Shown here piece after piece: positions 27,573 to 36,703 of a stretch of DNA of 64,000 nt (position 1 is the stretch's first letter; each line of letters opens with the position of its first letter). Position numbers and translations under genes: made by a program. A model generated the notes under the pieces. That model was not told the origin of the DNA and made no database searches. It was given only the letters and a program-made list of their open reading frames with translations. The DNA comes from Ketobacter sp. (GTDB lineage: Bacteria > Pseudomonadota > Gammaproteobacteria > Pseudomonadales > Ketobacteraceae): assembly GCF_003671495.1 (NCBI RefSeq), contig NZ_RCHN01000019.1, forward strand, positions 62,001-126,000. The letters run 5' to 3'.

Positions 27573-28889
27573 ATGCAAGTTTCCGTTGAAACCACCTCTG
27601 GACTGGGTCGTAAACTGACCGTGGGCGTTCCAGCTGAAAAAATTGATACAGCGGTCGATGAAAAACTCAAAGATGCTGCCAAGCGTGTTCGCATCGATGG
27701 TTTTCGCCCCGGCAAAGTGCCCTTGAAAGAAGTTCGTCGCCGTTTTGGTAAATCCATTCGTGAAGAAGTCATTGGCGAAGTGGTCAGCAATTCTTTCTAC
27801 GATGCGGTCACTAAAGAGTCCCTGAGTCCAGCCGGGTACCCGTCCATTGAACGTACCACCGATGAGCCGGGCAAGGATCTGGAGTTCGTTGCTACTTTCG
27901 AAGTGTATCCCGAAGTGCAGGTGCAGGGCCTGGATAAGATTTCAGTGGTTCGCCCTATTGCTGAAATCGGTGAAGCCGACATCGATAATATGATTGAGCG
28001 CCTGCGCGAACAGCGTGCTACTTTCGCTGACGTTGAGCGTGCTGCAGAGCAGGGCGACCAGGTGAATATTGATTTTGAAGGCACCAAAGACGGTGTTGCT
28101 TTCGATGGTGGTACGGCGCAGGGCCAGGATCTGGTGCTGGGCTCAGGGCGTATGATTCCCGGCTTTGAAGACGGTATCGTGGGCATGTCCAAAGGCGAAG
28201 AAAAAGTCATTGATGTGACCTTCCCTGAAGACTATCACTCTGAAGATCTGAAAGGCCAACCCGTCCAGTTCAAAATCACTGTAAATCAGGTTCAGGCGCG
28301 CACTCTGCCGGAAGTTGATGCGGAGTTCATCAAGAACTTCACCCAGAAAGAAGAAGCCAGCCTGGACGAGTTCCGCTCCGAGATTCGTAAAAACATGGAA
28401 CGCGAGCTGAAAAACGCGGTGAAAAACCGGGTTAAGAAAGCGGTAATGGACGGTGTGCTGGAAAACAACGACGTCGAAGTACCGAAGGCGTTGATCGATT
28501 CCGAAATCAACCGTCAGCGCCAGCAAATGATGCAGCAATTTGGCGGTGGTCAGAATTTCGATATGAATATGCTGCCTGCTGAGCTGTTTGAAGGCCAGGC
28601 TACCCGTGCGGTTAAACTGGCTTTGGTGCTGGGTGAGCTGATCAAAGAGAAGGAAGTCAAGGCGGACGCCTCCCGCGTGCGCAGCACCATCGAAGAAATG
28701 GCACAACCCTATGAGAACCCTGAGCAGGTCGTTGCCTGGTACTATGAGAACCAGCAAATGCTGCAGCAGGTCGAAGCCATGGTGCTGGAAGATCAGGTCG
28801 TGGACCTGATCCTGGAGCAGGCCACGGTAACTGATCAGGAAATGAGTTACGAAGAGGCCGTTAAACAGCCTCAGGAAGAAGCTGAGTAA
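27573..28889 (+). CDS. tig: Trigger factor
   Basis: 438 residues. Ribosome-bound chaperone and prolyl isomerase that meets nascent chains at the exit tunnel. The ribosome-binding signature is GFRPGKVP near residue 45; the FKBP-type domain (residues about 150-245) contains GDQVNIDFEG and VLGSGRMIPGFEDGIVGM; the C-terminal helical arms are rich in Gln and Glu. I chose the ATG at 27573 with GGTGA nine bases upstream, rather than the open frame from 27525. Followed by a strong terminator, then clpP-clpX-lon, the universal gene order. Confidence 0.98.
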   Translation: MQVSVETTSGLGRKLTVGVPAEKIDTAVDEKLKDAAKRVRIDGFRPGKVPLKEVRRRFGKSIREEVIGEVVSNSFYDAVTKESLSPAGYPSIERTTDEPGKDLEFVATFEVYPEVQVQGLDKISVVRPIAEIGEADIDNMIERLREQRATFADVERAAEQGDQVNIDFEGTKDGVAFDGGTAQGQDLVLGSGRMIPGFEDGIVGMSKGEEKVIDVTFPEDYHSEDLKGQPVQFKITVNQVQARTLPEVDAEFIKNFTQKEEASLDEFRSEIRKNMERELKNAVKNRVKKAVMDGVLENNDVEVPKALIDSEINRQRQQMMQQFGGGQNFDMNMLPAELFEGQATRAVKLALVLGELIKEKEVKADASRVRSTIEEMAQPYENPEQVVAWYYENQQMLQQVEAMVLEDQVVDLILEQATVTDQEMSYEEAVKQPQEEAE

Positions 28890-28903
28890 AAAACAGCCAA
28901 AAC

Positions 28904-28935
28904 AAAAACGCGGCCACAGTGCCGCGTTTTTTTTT
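28904..28935 (+). terminator. Terminator after tig
   Basis: Hairpin AAAAACGCGGC (28904-28914), loop CACAGT, GCCGCGTTTTT (28921-28931) followed by more T. Separates tig from clpP. Confidence 0.93.
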
Positions 28936-28995
28936 GCCGAAAGCATGTGATCCTATTCATATTGGCGCTATAGTAAATAAAAGCGAGCCAAGGTA

Positions 28996-29022
28996 TTGAA
29001 ATCCCTTATAAAGGCCTCACCT
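28996..29022 (+). promoter_or_regulatory. Weak heat-shock (sigma-32-like) promoter candidate for clpP
   Basis: ATTGAAA (-35 like, TTGAAA at 28996-29001), a 13-base spacer, and CCTCACCT at 29015-29022 compared with the sigma-32 -10 CCCCATNT (five of seven). Position, 66 bases before the clpP start, and the known heat-shock control of clpP support it, but the -10 match is imperfect. Confidence 0.35.
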
Positions 29023-29087
29023 AATTAGTGTGCTGGGCGCTTTGTTACAAGACCACCTCCATTGTCTTAAATTGTAAGGATCATGAC

Positions 29088-29717
29088 ATGTCCCACCGTT
29101 ATGAAGAACTGTTAGATCGCAATCCCATCCTGAACACTGGACTGGTTCCCATGGTTATAGAGCAGACAGCTCGAGGGGAGCGATCCTTCGACATCTACTC
29201 ACGCTTGTTGAAAGAGCGAGTGATATTCATGGTGGGTCAGGTGGAAGACCACATGGCGAACCTGATTGTGGCGCAACTCCTGTTTCTTGAGTCAGAGAAT
29301 CCAGACAAGGACATCCATTTCTACATCAATTCTCCGGGTGGTTCGGTCACTGCAGGTATGGCCATCTACGACACAATGCAGTTCATCAAACCTGATGTGT
29401 CCACCATGTGTGTGGGGCAGGCCTGTTCCATGGGGTCGTTGCTGCTGACCGCCGGCGCATCCGGCAAGCGCTATTGCCTGCCAAACTCACGGGTCATGAT
29501 CCACCAGCCCCTGGGTGGCTTCCAGGGCCAGGCCTCGGATATTGAGATTCACGCCCGCGAGATCATTCAGATGAAAAAGCGCCTTAACGAAATCCTGGCG
29601 AGTCATACCGGTCAACCCATTGAGAAGATTGAACAGGATACTGATCGGGATAACTTCATGAGCGCTTATGATGCAAAAGAATATGGTCTGGTTGACCAGG
29701 TTCTTGAGAAGCGATGA
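29088..29717 (+). CDS. clpP: ATP-dependent Clp protease proteolytic subunit
   Basis: 209 residues. ClpP forms the double-heptamer serine protease chamber served by ClpX or ClpA. Catalytic Ser114 is in GQACSMGS and His139 in MIHQPLGG, 25 residues apart as in E. coli; the Asp is in [11 protein letters not shown]. The N-terminal residues are a short propeptide. I chose the ATG at 29088, with AAGGA about seven bases upstream, over the open frame from 29028. clpX follows after 130 bases that contain a hairpin. Confidence 0.98.
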   Translation: MSHRYEELLDRNPILNTGLVPMVIEQTARGERSFDIYSRLLKERVIFMVGQVEDHMANLIVAQLLFLESENPDKDIHFYINSPGGSVTAGMAIYDTMQFIKPDVSTMCVGQACSMGSLLLTAGASGKRYCLPNSRVMIHQPLGGFQGQASDIEIHAREIIQMKKRLNEILASHTGQPIEKIEQDTDRDNFMSAYDAKEYGLVDQVLEKR

Positions 29718-29802
29718 TAATAAAAACAATAACTTATGTTGCTATGTTAAATAATACATGAAATATGCGGGAATCCCGGACTTGCAAAAACGGGGTTTTC
29801 GC

Positions 29803-29828
29803 TGCATCTTTCTATAGGTAAAGATGCA
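29803..29828 (+). other. Perfect 9-bp hairpin in the clpP-clpX leader
   Basis: TGCATCTTT (29803-29811), loop CTATAGGT, AAAGATGCA (29820-29828). There is no T tract afterwards, so it is not a normal terminator. It ends eight bases before the GAGG ribosome site of clpX. It could stabilise the clpX message, act in processing, or mark an operator; only the structure itself is seen. Confidence 0.6.
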
Positions 29829-29847
29829 GGTTCGATGAGGTAAGTAA

Positions 29848-31149
29848 ATGACTGACGAAAGAGACGGCAAAGGCGAAGACAGCGGAAAGCTGCTCTACTG
29901 CTCGTTTTGTGGCAAAAGCCAACACGAAGTGCGCAAGCTCATTGCCGGACCCTCTGTTTTTATCTGCGATGAGTGTGTAGATCTCTGCAACGACATCATT
30001 CGTGAAGAGGTTCAGGAAGAAAGCAGCGACAGCACATCCGACAAACTGCCCACACCCTCCGAAATCAAAGCCATTCTGGACGACTATGTCATCGGTCAGT
30101 CAAGGGCGAAGAAAGTGTTGTCTGTAGCGGTGTATAACCACTACAAACGCCTGCGATCCGGATCTGCCAAATCTGCCAAAGGCAGCAGTGCTGAAGTGGA
30201 GTTGGGCAAGAGTAATATTCTACTGATCGGGCCTACCGGGAGCGGTAAGACCCTGTTGGCCGAAACCCTGGCCCGCCTGCTGAACGTGCCATTCACCATT
30301 GCTGACGCGACAACACTGACGGAAGCCGGTTATGTTGGTGAGGACGTAGAGAATATTATCCAGAAACTGCTGCAGAAATGTGACTATGATGTCGAGAAAG
30401 CCCAGATGGGCATTGTGTACATCGACGAAATCGATAAAATTTCACGCAAATCCGATAACCCGTCCATCACCCGTGATGTGTCCGGCGAAGGTGTGCAGCA
30501 GGCGTTGTTGAAGTTGATCGAGGGCACGGTGGCTTCTGTACCCCCTCAGGGCGGACGCAAGCATCCTCAGCAGGAATTCCTTCAGGTGGATACCTCCAAT
30601 ATCCTGTTCATCTGCGGTGGTGCGTTTGCCGGACTGGATAAGGTGATCAGTGATCGCTCTGAGAAGAGCGGTATTGGGTTCTCCGCAACAGTAAAAAGCA
30701 AAGACGACAAACGCACAGTCGGTGAAACTTTGAAAGAGGTGGAGCCGGAAGATCTGGTTCGTTATGGGCTGATCCCTGAGTTTGTGGGTCGTCTTCCTGT
30801 GATTGCAACACTGGAAGAGTTGGATGAAGAGGCGTTGGTTCAGATTCTTACTGAACCGAAGAACTCGCTGACCAAACAGTACAGCAAGTTGTTCGAGCTT
30901 GATAATGTTGATCTGGATTTCCGTGAAGATGCCCTGGTTGCGGTGGCGAAAAAGGCCATGGAGCGCAAGACCGGTGCGCGCGGACTTCGTTCCATTCTCG
31001 AGTCGGTATTATTGGATACCATGTACGATGTGCCCTCCATGAAAAACCTGGTGAAGGTCGTGATAGACGGTGCAGTAATCAAAGGGGAATCTGAGCCGTT
31101 GATGATCTATGAAAACAATGATCAGGCAAAAGCGGTGCCAGACGATTAA
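29848..31149 (+). CDS. clpX: ATP-dependent Clp protease ATP-binding subunit ClpX
   Basis: 433 residues. AAA+ unfoldase that feeds substrates to ClpP. The N-terminal zinc domain uses Cys18, Cys21, Cys40 and Cys43. Walker A GPTGSGKT, Walker [10 protein letters not shown], pore loop GYVGED, the RKH loop (RKHPQQ) and the IGF loop that docks on ClpP (SGIGFSA) are all present. GAGG precedes the ATG. It follows clpP and ends in a strong terminator before lon. Confidence 0.99.
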   Translation: MTDERDGKGEDSGKLLYCSFCGKSQHEVRKLIAGPSVFICDECVDLCNDIIREEVQEESSDSTSDKLPTPSEIKAILDDYVIGQSRAKKVLSVAVYNHYKRLRSGSAKSAKGSSAEVELGKSNILLIGPTGSGKTLLAETLARLLNVPFTIADATTLTEAGYVGEDVENIIQKLLQKCDYDVEKAQMGIVYIDEIDKISRKSDNPSITRDVSGEGVQQALLKLIEGTVASVPPQGGRKHPQQEFLQVDTSNILFICGGAFAGLDKVISDRSEKSGIGFSATVKSKDDKRTVGETLKEVEPEDLVRYGLIPEFVGRLPVIATLEELDEEALVQILTEPKNSLTKQYSKLFELDNVDLDFREDALVAVAKKAMERKTGARGLRSILESVLLDTMYDVPSMKNLVKVVIDGAVIKGESEPLMIYENNDQAKAVPDD

Positions 31150-31166
31150 CCTCATTTATGCGTTGT

Positions 31167-31193
31167 AAAAAGGGGCCTTTCGGCCCCTTTTTA
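31167..31193 (+). terminator. Terminator after clpX
   Basis: AAAAAGGGGCC, loop TTTC, GGCCCCTTTTT: an 11-pair perfect hairpin ending in T residues, 18 bases after the clpX stop. Confidence 0.95.
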
Positions 31194-31213
31194 TTCGAAT
31201 AGAGGCGCTGGCC

Positions 31214-31243
31214 CCTTGATTAATTCACCAGGTGGCCCCATTG
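31214..31243 (+). promoter_or_regulatory. Heat-shock (sigma-32) promoter of lon
   Basis: CCTTGATT (-35, consensus CTTGAAA) ending at 31221, 14-base spacer, then CCCCATTG (31236-31243) against the sigma-32 -10 CCCCATNT. The spacing is exactly what the heat-shock factor uses. It lies just past the clpX terminator and 75 bases before the lon start, so it should make lon separately heat inducible, as known in E. coli. Confidence 0.7.
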
Positions 31244-31317
31244 TAGAAACATATTCCAGTGAGCGGCACGATAATTGAATCCTGCTAGTCACACCCTTCT
31301 TTCAACAGGTACTGGCA

Positions 31318-33735
31318 ATGGCATTTCCCAGCGAAGCAAAACAATTCCCGTTATTGGCTCTCCGCGATGTGGTGGTGTATCCCCACATGGTAATACCTCT
31401 GTTCGTGGGTCGTGAGAAATCGATCAAGGCATTGGAGGAGTCAATGGAAAGCGACAAGCAAATAGTGCTGGTCGCCCAAGTCAATGCTTCGGATGATGAC
31501 CCGGCACCGAGTGATCTTTATCAGGTGGGAACCGTTGCCACCATTCTGCAGTTGCTCAAACTGCCAGACGGCACCGTAAAGGTTTTGGTGGAAGGGGCCA
31601 GCCGGGCATTCACCAAAAATGTATCTCTGGAAGACGGTTACCTGAAAGCAGAAGTGAAGGAGACACCGTTTTCCCACATTGATGAGCGGGAAGGGGAAGT
31701 CCTGGTCCGCTCACTGCTTTCACAGTTTGAGCAGTATGTGAAACTCAGTAAGAAAGTGGCATCCGAGATTCTGACTTCGGTGAGCAACATCGAAGAACCC
31801 GGCCGACTGTCCGATACGATTGCCGCGCACCTGGCGCTGAAAATTCAGGACAAGCAGCGCATTCTTGAGATTTTCGATATTCGTGAGCGCATCGATCACC
31901 TTATGGCGCTGATGGAGGGCGAAATTGACCTGCTGCAGGTGGAGAAGCGAATTCGCGGTCGCGTTAAAAAGCAGATGGAGAAAAGCCAGCGCGAGTACTA
32001 CCTCAACGAGCAGATGAAAGCGATCCAGAAGGAGCTCGGTGACCTGGAAGAGGGTGGTAACGAACTGGAAGAATTCGAAAAGAAAATCGAATCCTCCGGC
32101 ATGACGAAAGAGGCGAAGGAGAAAACCCGCGCCGAGTTGAATAAATTGAAAATGATGTCTCCCATGTCCGCGGAGGCGACGGTGGTTCGCAGTTACCTGG
32201 ATTGGATGGTGAACCTGCCGTGGAAGAAGAAAAGCAAGGTGCGTCACGACCTCAAGAAGGCAAAAGAGATTCTTGATCAGGATCACTACGGCCTGGACGA
32301 AGTCAAGGAACGCATTCTGGAGTATCTGGCCGTTCAAGCCCGGGTAAACAAGATTCGGGGTCCCGTGTTGTGTTTGGTGGGGCCACCCGGGGTTGGTAAA
32401 ACCTCACTGGGTCAGTCCATTGCCAAAGCCACCAACCGTAAGTTTGTGCGGATGGCCTTGGGTGGTGTGCGGGATGAAGCGGAAATCCGGGGTCACCGCC
32501 GCACCTACATCGGCTCCATGCCCGGCAAGCTGGTACAGAAAATCTCCAAAGTGGGCGTGAAGAATCCACTGTTCCTGCTGGATGAAATCGACAAGATGGG
32601 TGTGGATATGCGGGGCGACCCGGCCTCCGCTCTGCTGGAGGTGCTGGATCCCGAGCAAAACAATACGTTCAATGACCACTATCTGGAAGTGGATTATGAT
32701 TTGTCCGACGTTTTGTTCATCTGCACATCAAACTCCATGAACATACCAGCCCCGTTGCTGGACCGGATGGAAGTGATTCGCATACCAGGCTACACAGAAG
32801 ACGAAAAATTGAATATTGCCCAGCAATACCTGGTTCCCAAACAACGAAAAATGAACGGCCTCAAGGATGAGGAGTTGATCATGAGTGACGACTCAATCCG
32901 TCATCTTATCCGTTACTACACCCGCGAGTCCGGTGTGCGTGGACTGGAACGGGAGATCGCAAAGGTTTGCCGCAAACATGTGAAGGAAAACGTGCTCAGT
33001 GCCACATTGGAACCCATCACCATCTCCCCGGAGTTGCTGGAGGACTACAGCGGTGTGCGCAAGTTTAATTACGGCAAGAAAGAAGATGAAGACAGAATCG
33101 GTCAGGTTACCGGTCTGGCTTGGACCTCTGTTGGTGGAGAACTCCTCACCATCGAGGCCGCAGCGGTTCCCGGAAAGGGTCGCCAGATCCGCACAGGCTC
33201 CCTTGGGGATGTGATGCAGGAATCCATCCAGGCGGCTCTTACGGTGGTGCGGAGCCGTTCTCACATGCTGGGGATATCCCCGGAGTTTCACGATCGCAAT
33301 GATATTCACATCCACGTACCCGAAGGGGCGACGCCGAAAGATGGCCCCAGTGCGGGTATTGGCATGTGTACCGCCTTAGTGTCGGTATTGACTAATATCC
33401 CGGTACGGTCCGATGTTGCGATGACCGGTGAGATCACTCTGCGGGGGCAGGTCTTGCCGATTGGTGGGCTGAAAGAGAAATTACTGGCTGCCCATCGCGG
33501 AGGCATCACCACGATTATCATTCCAAAGGAAAATGAGCGGGACTTAAAAGAAATTCCTGACAACATAAAGGAAGATTTGGATATCCATTGCGTTAAATGG
33601 ATTGACGAAGTTCTTGAGTTGGCGCTGGTGTCAATGCCGGAACCTTGCCCCAAAACTGATGCACCTGAACCAGTGGAGATGGCAAAACGTGACGACAATG
33701 AAGACGACGACGGCGATAGACTAAGTACTCACTAA
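31318..33735 (+). CDS. lon: ATP-dependent protease Lon
   Basis: 805 residues. Soluble AAA+ protease that degrades misfolded and regulatory proteins. N-terminal LON substrate domain (residues about 8-200), coiled-coil linker rich in Glu and Lys, AAA+ domain with Walker [10 protein letters not shown] and Walker B FLLDEIDK, then the protease domain with the catalytic dyad Ser678 (DGPSAGI) and Lys721 (GGLKEKLL), 43 apart as in E. coli. The C-terminus has an acidic Asp/Glu tail. It has its own sigma-32 promoter and is followed by a GC-rich hairpin. Confidence 0.99.
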   Translation: MAFPSEAKQFPLLALRDVVVYPHMVIPLFVGREKSIKALEESMESDKQIVLVAQVNASDDDPAPSDLYQVGTVATILQLLKLPDGTVKVLVEGASRAFTKNVSLEDGYLKAEVKETPFSHIDEREGEVLVRSLLSQFEQYVKLSKKVASEILTSVSNIEEPGRLSDTIAAHLALKIQDKQRILEIFDIRERIDHLMALMEGEIDLLQVEKRIRGRVKKQMEKSQREYYLNEQMKAIQKELGDLEEGGNELEEFEKKIESSGMTKEAKEKTRAELNKLKMMSPMSAEATVVRSYLDWMVNLPWKKKSKVRHDLKKAKEILDQDHYGLDEVKERILEYLAVQARVNKIRGPVLCLVGPPGVGKTSLGQSIAKATNRKFVRMALGGVRDEAEIRGHRRTYIGSMPGKLVQKISKVGVKNPLFLLDEIDKMGVDMRGDPASALLEVLDPEQNNTFNDHYLEVDYDLSDVLFICTSNSMNIPAPLLDRMEVIRIPGYTEDEKLNIAQQYLVPKQRKMNGLKDEELIMSDDSIRHLIRYYTRESGVRGLEREIAKVCRKHVKENVLSATLEPITISPELLEDYSGVRKFNYGKKEDEDRIGQVTGLAWTSVGGELLTIEAAAVPGKGRQIRTGSLGDVMQESIQAALTVVRSRSHMLGISPEFHDRNDIHIHVPEGATPKDGPSAGIGMCTALVSVLTNIPVRSDVAMTGEITLRGQVLPIGGLKEKLLAAHRGGITTIIIPKENERDLKEIPDNIKEDLDIHCVKWIDEVLELALVSMPEPCPKTDAPEPVEMAKRDDNEDDDGDRLSTH

Positions 33736-33744
33736 GCATAAAAA

Positions 33745-33780
33745 CCGGCCCGATTTGAATGCGGGCCGGATTGCTTTTCT
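33745..33780 (+). terminator. Terminator-like hairpin after lon
   Basis: CCGGCCCG/CGGGCCGG (33745-33752 and 33762-33769), loop of 9, then ATTGCTTTTCT. Strong stem, T tract offset by a few bases, so probably efficient but not ideal. Confidence 0.75.
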
Positions 33781-33885
33781 GCCCGCAACGGGTTATTAAT
33801 TTCATCCTTCATCCGTAAAAATAAGATAAGAATCCCGTAAAAATGACTTGAAAAAAAATATTTATCTGCAGCGAGAGGGGCGCGC

Positions 33886-33915
33886 TTGACAGCCCTTTTT
33901 GGCAGTTGGTATAAA
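33886..33915 (+). promoter_or_regulatory. Strong sigma-70 promoter of hupB
   Basis: Perfect -35 TTGACA (33886-33891), an 18-base spacer and -10 TATAAA (33910-33915). The leader to the hupB GTG is about 110 bases. Two copies of a 12-13 base sequence, ATCC(C)GTAAAAAT, lie upstream at about 33811 and 33832. Matches the high expression expected for a nucleoid protein. Confidence 0.8.
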
Positions 33916-34033
33916 GTTGCTCCGCCGCGAAAGACGGGGCCTCCACGGTCCTTAGGCCGAACGTTTTTCACCTAAATAGAGCCAAGATTCTTGGTCAAAT
34001 CCGCAGACATAATTCTTTTAAAAGGGGAGTCTT

Positions 34034-34309
34034 GTGAATAAATCTGAATTGATCGACGCCATTGCAGCTTCTGCTGACATTCCTAAAGCTCAAGCTGGTC
34101 GCGCACTGGACGCTGTCATCGATACCGTAACCGGCGCTCTGCAGCAAAACGATCAGGTGGTTCTGGTTGGCTTTGGCACCTTTGCTGTTAAAGACCGAGC
34201 TGCCCGCAGTGGCCGCAACCCACAAACCGGACAGCCCATCGAAATCCCAGCTGCCAAAATCCCCACCTTTAAGCCTGGTAAGGCGCTTAAAGATGCGGTC
34301 AACGGTTAA
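34034..34309 (+). CDS. hupB: DNA-binding protein HU-beta
   Basis: 91 residues, the HU/IHF family. HU bends and compacts DNA as a dimer. The signature [21 protein letters not shown] covers the beta-arm; the arm tip residues ([13 protein letters not shown]) are the intercalating part. GTG start with GGGGAG five bases upstream. It follows lon, as in E. coli and Pseudomonas, and precedes tRNA-Asp and ppiD. Confidence 0.98.
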   Translation: MNKSELIDAIAASADIPKAQAGRALDAVIDTVTGALQQNDQVVLVGFGTFAVKDRAARSGRNPQTGQPIEIPAAKIPTFKPGKALKDAVNG

Positions 34310-34443
34310 TACCCATTAATGGTTGTTCGCGTTTCGTCACTGAAGTAAACAACAATAATTAGATAGACCTTACAATGGTCGCCCGTAATTATCCTGGCTT
34401 GGCCAAAAAATATTCTAAATTGTTTAATTATTTTCTGAGTTCT

Positions 34444-34520
34444 GGAGCGGTAGTTCAGTTGGTTAGAATACCGGCCTGTCACGCCGGGGGTCGCGGGTTC
34501 GAGCCCCGTCCGCTCCGCCA
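34444..34520 (+). tRNA. tRNA-Asp (anticodon GTC)
   Basis: 77 bases with encoded CCA. Acceptor GGAGCGG/CCGCTCC; anticodon loop CTGTCAC gives GTC; T arm GCGGGTTCGAGCCCCGT. A possible promoter (TTGGCC at 34399, TTTAAT at 34423, 18-base spacer) lies just upstream. A terminator follows. Confidence 0.98.
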
Positions 34521-34567
34521 GACTCGACGTTTACAGAATTCGGTGACTGAAGCCTAAAGTAAGATTG

Positions 34568-34602
34568 AAGAGAAGCGCATCTATGGTACGCTTCTCTTTT
34601 CA
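34568..34602 (+). terminator. Terminator after tRNA-Asp
   Basis: AAGAGAAGCG (34568-34577) and CGCTTCTCTT (34589-34598), a 10-bp perfect stem with an 11-base loop, followed by TTC. Separates the tRNA from ppiD. Confidence 0.88.
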
Positions 34603-34635
34603 TTTTCAGGGACCCTCTTTTGGAGAGCACACATC

Positions 34636-36528
34636 ATGCAGCAGTTTCGTAACTTGCTCAGAGGATGGCTGGGCAAACTTCTGCTTATCATTTTCATTCT
34701 CCCGTTCGCGTTTTTCGGTATAGAAGGCATCTTCAATTCCAACAGTGGTCAGGATGTGGCCTTCGTTGTGAATGGTGTCGAGATCTCCAAGATCGAAGTG
34801 AGCCGGGGCATCGAGAATCAGCGCCGTAATCTAAAGCAGCAGATGGGTGGCAATATTGATGACTCCTTCCTGACCGACGATTTATTGCGCCCGCGGGTGG
34901 TTGAAGGACTGATCCAGAAAGAGCTGATTCGTCAAGCTTCAGAGAAAGAGGGGTTGGCGGTGTCCAGTAGCCTGGTGAAATCCTATGTCCGCTCATTGCC
35001 ACAGTTTCAGGATGAGTCCGGCAGCTTCTCCAACGATAAACTGGAGACGTTGCTGGTTCAGGCAAATTTCAGCAAGGCGGGCCTGTTCAGCGCAGTCCAG
35101 GAAAGCATGGTACTGGAGCAACTCCAGTCCGGGATTGGTGCCACTGCCTTTATCACGACGCCTGAACTGGAATACGTCGTCAAGATCAATGACCAGAAAC
35201 GTAAAATCCACTATGCCACGCTGCAGGCTGCACCGCTGAAAGATGCTGTTGAACTGACTTCACAAGAGATCGAAAACTATTTCAATGAGAACAAAGCACA
35301 ATACAGAACCGAAGAGAAAGTCAAAGTCAGTTACGTGAGTGTGGCGCTCGAAGATTTTACCTCGGATGTGACAGTAGAAGAGACGGATTTGCTCACCGCT
35401 TACGACGAATACAAAAAGGGGTTGATTGCCCAGGAGCGGCGTCGCGCGTCCCATATTCTGGTTGAAGTGAACGATGATCGGGACGAGGATGAAGCCAAGG
35501 CTCGAATCCAGGAAGCCCAGCAAAAACTTCAATCCGGTGAAGCCTTCGAAGCGTTAGCCCAGGACTATTCCGACGACATCGCGACCGCCAGTGCAGGCGG
35601 AGACCTGGATTATGCCGGACGGGGCCTGTACGATCCCACGTTTGAAGATGCTCTCTTCGGGTTGGCAAAAGAGGGCGATATCAGCGAGATAGTGAAGACA
35701 GAGTTTGGTTTTCACATCATCAAGCTGACGGGCATTGAAACCCCTGAAGTGGCCTCTTTTGAGGCACACAAGGATCAACTGGCACAAGAACTAAAGCGTC
35801 AGCTTGCCCGTGAGAAGCTGGATGAAGCCGTTGATGATATCAGCCGCAAGGCGTTCGAGTCCGGTGACCTTCAGCTCATCTCAGAATCTTATAACAAGCC
35901 AATCCAGACGACCGACTTCTTTACTCCACGAGGTGGAGCGGGTGTGGCGGCAGATCCTGATTTCATCACCGCTGCGTTTTCTGAAGCGGTATTGAAGGAA
36001 GGTCATAACAGTGATGTGGTAGAGCTACCCAACAATAGAGTCGCTGTATTGCGCTTGGCGGAATACCAGCCAGCTCGAGATCAAAGCTTGGCGGAAGTGG
36101 AAACACTGGTGAAGACCGCTTTAACGGAGCAGAAGGTGCGAGAGCTGGCGAAGCAAAGAGCAGCTCAGATCATCGAGAAGCTGGAGGCCGGGGAGGCATT
36201 GGCCTCTGTGGCTGAAGAGTTCGGTCTGGAGTGGTCACAGGATGTGGAAGTATCACGCCAGGCCGCCACCGAGGTTTCCCGCGCAATCCTGTCCAAGGCC
36301 TTTGAATTGCCCAGACCAGCGTCGGACAAGCCGAGTTTTGGTACAGTGGCGCTGCCCAGTGGTAATCAGGAAATCGTGGTCTTGACCGAGGTGTTGGAGG
36401 GGGAATTTGATCTGGCTGAGGCTGAGGTGGTTCAGGCTAAGGCGTCAGCCTCACAGCAATTTGGCTCTCAGGATTTCAACAATTATGTAGCCTCACTCAG
36501 GGATAGTGCCGAGATTGAAATGCGTTAA
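34636..36528 (+). CDS. ppiD: Periplasmic folding chaperone/peptidyl-prolyl isomerase PpiD
   Basis: 630 residues. Inner-membrane anchored by one helix (residues about 14-30, LLLIIFILPFAFFGIEGIF), then a SurA-like N-terminal region in the periplasm, one parvulin (rotamase) domain at about 265-365 (RRASHILVEVN to GFHIIKL), and a long helical C-terminal part. PpiD helps proteins leaving the Sec translocon. GGAGAG precedes the ATG. Position right after hupB is conserved in gammaproteobacteria. Followed by a bidirectional terminator. Confidence 0.95.
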   Translation: MQQFRNLLRGWLGKLLLIIFILPFAFFGIEGIFNSNSGQDVAFVVNGVEISKIEVSRGIENQRRNLKQQMGGNIDDSFLTDDLLRPRVVEGLIQKELIRQASEKEGLAVSSSLVKSYVRSLPQFQDESGSFSNDKLETLLVQANFSKAGLFSAVQESMVLEQLQSGIGATAFITTPELEYVVKINDQKRKIHYATLQAAPLKDAVELTSQEIENYFNENKAQYRTEEKVKVSYVSVALEDFTSDVTVEETDLLTAYDEYKKGLIAQERRRASHILVEVNDDRDEDEAKARIQEAQQKLQSGEAFEALAQDYSDDIATASAGGDLDYAGRGLYDPTFEDALFGLAKEGDISEIVKTEFGFHIIKLTGIETPEVASFEAHKDQLAQELKRQLAREKLDEAVDDISRKAFESGDLQLISESYNKPIQTTDFFTPRGGAGVAADPDFITAAFSEAVLKEGHNSDVVELPNNRVAVLRLAEYQPARDQSLAEVETLVKTALTEQKVRELAKQRAAQIIEKLEAGEALASVAEEFGLEWSQDVEVSRQAATEVSRAILSKAFELPRPASDKPSFGTVALPSGNQEIVVLTEVLEGEFDLAEAEVVQAKASASQQFGSQDFNNYVASLRDSAEIEMR

Positions 36529-36554
36529 TGCGCGCACTCCCTCGGTTGCTACAT

Positions 36555-36590
36555 AAAAAGCCCCGGTCCTGAACGATCGGGGCTTTTTTC
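36555..36590. terminator. Bidirectional terminator after ppiD
   Basis: AAAAAGCCCCGGTC and GATCGGGGCTTTTTT, loop CTGAAC, one G-T pair. A tract and T tract flank the stem, so it can also stop transcription arriving from the convergent yej genes. Confidence 0.93.
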
Positions 36591-36662
36591 TAAGGTTGGT
36601 ATATTTTTTAACTCGACTCGCTTTTCAACTCGCCTTTCGATTATCCCTGTTTAGCGTCCGTT

Positions 36663-36691
36663 CTGGTTAGAGCCCTTTCTAGAATAACCAG
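36663..36691. repeat. Inverted repeat downstream of yejF
   Basis: CTGGTTA (36663-36669) and TAACCAG (36685-36691) with a 15-base middle that itself can pair (AGA/TCT). It lies 12 bases past the end of yejF on its transcript side. No T run follows, so a 3'-end stabilising stem is more likely than a terminator. Confidence 0.4.
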
Positions 36692-36703
36692 CAATCGCTC
36701 ACG

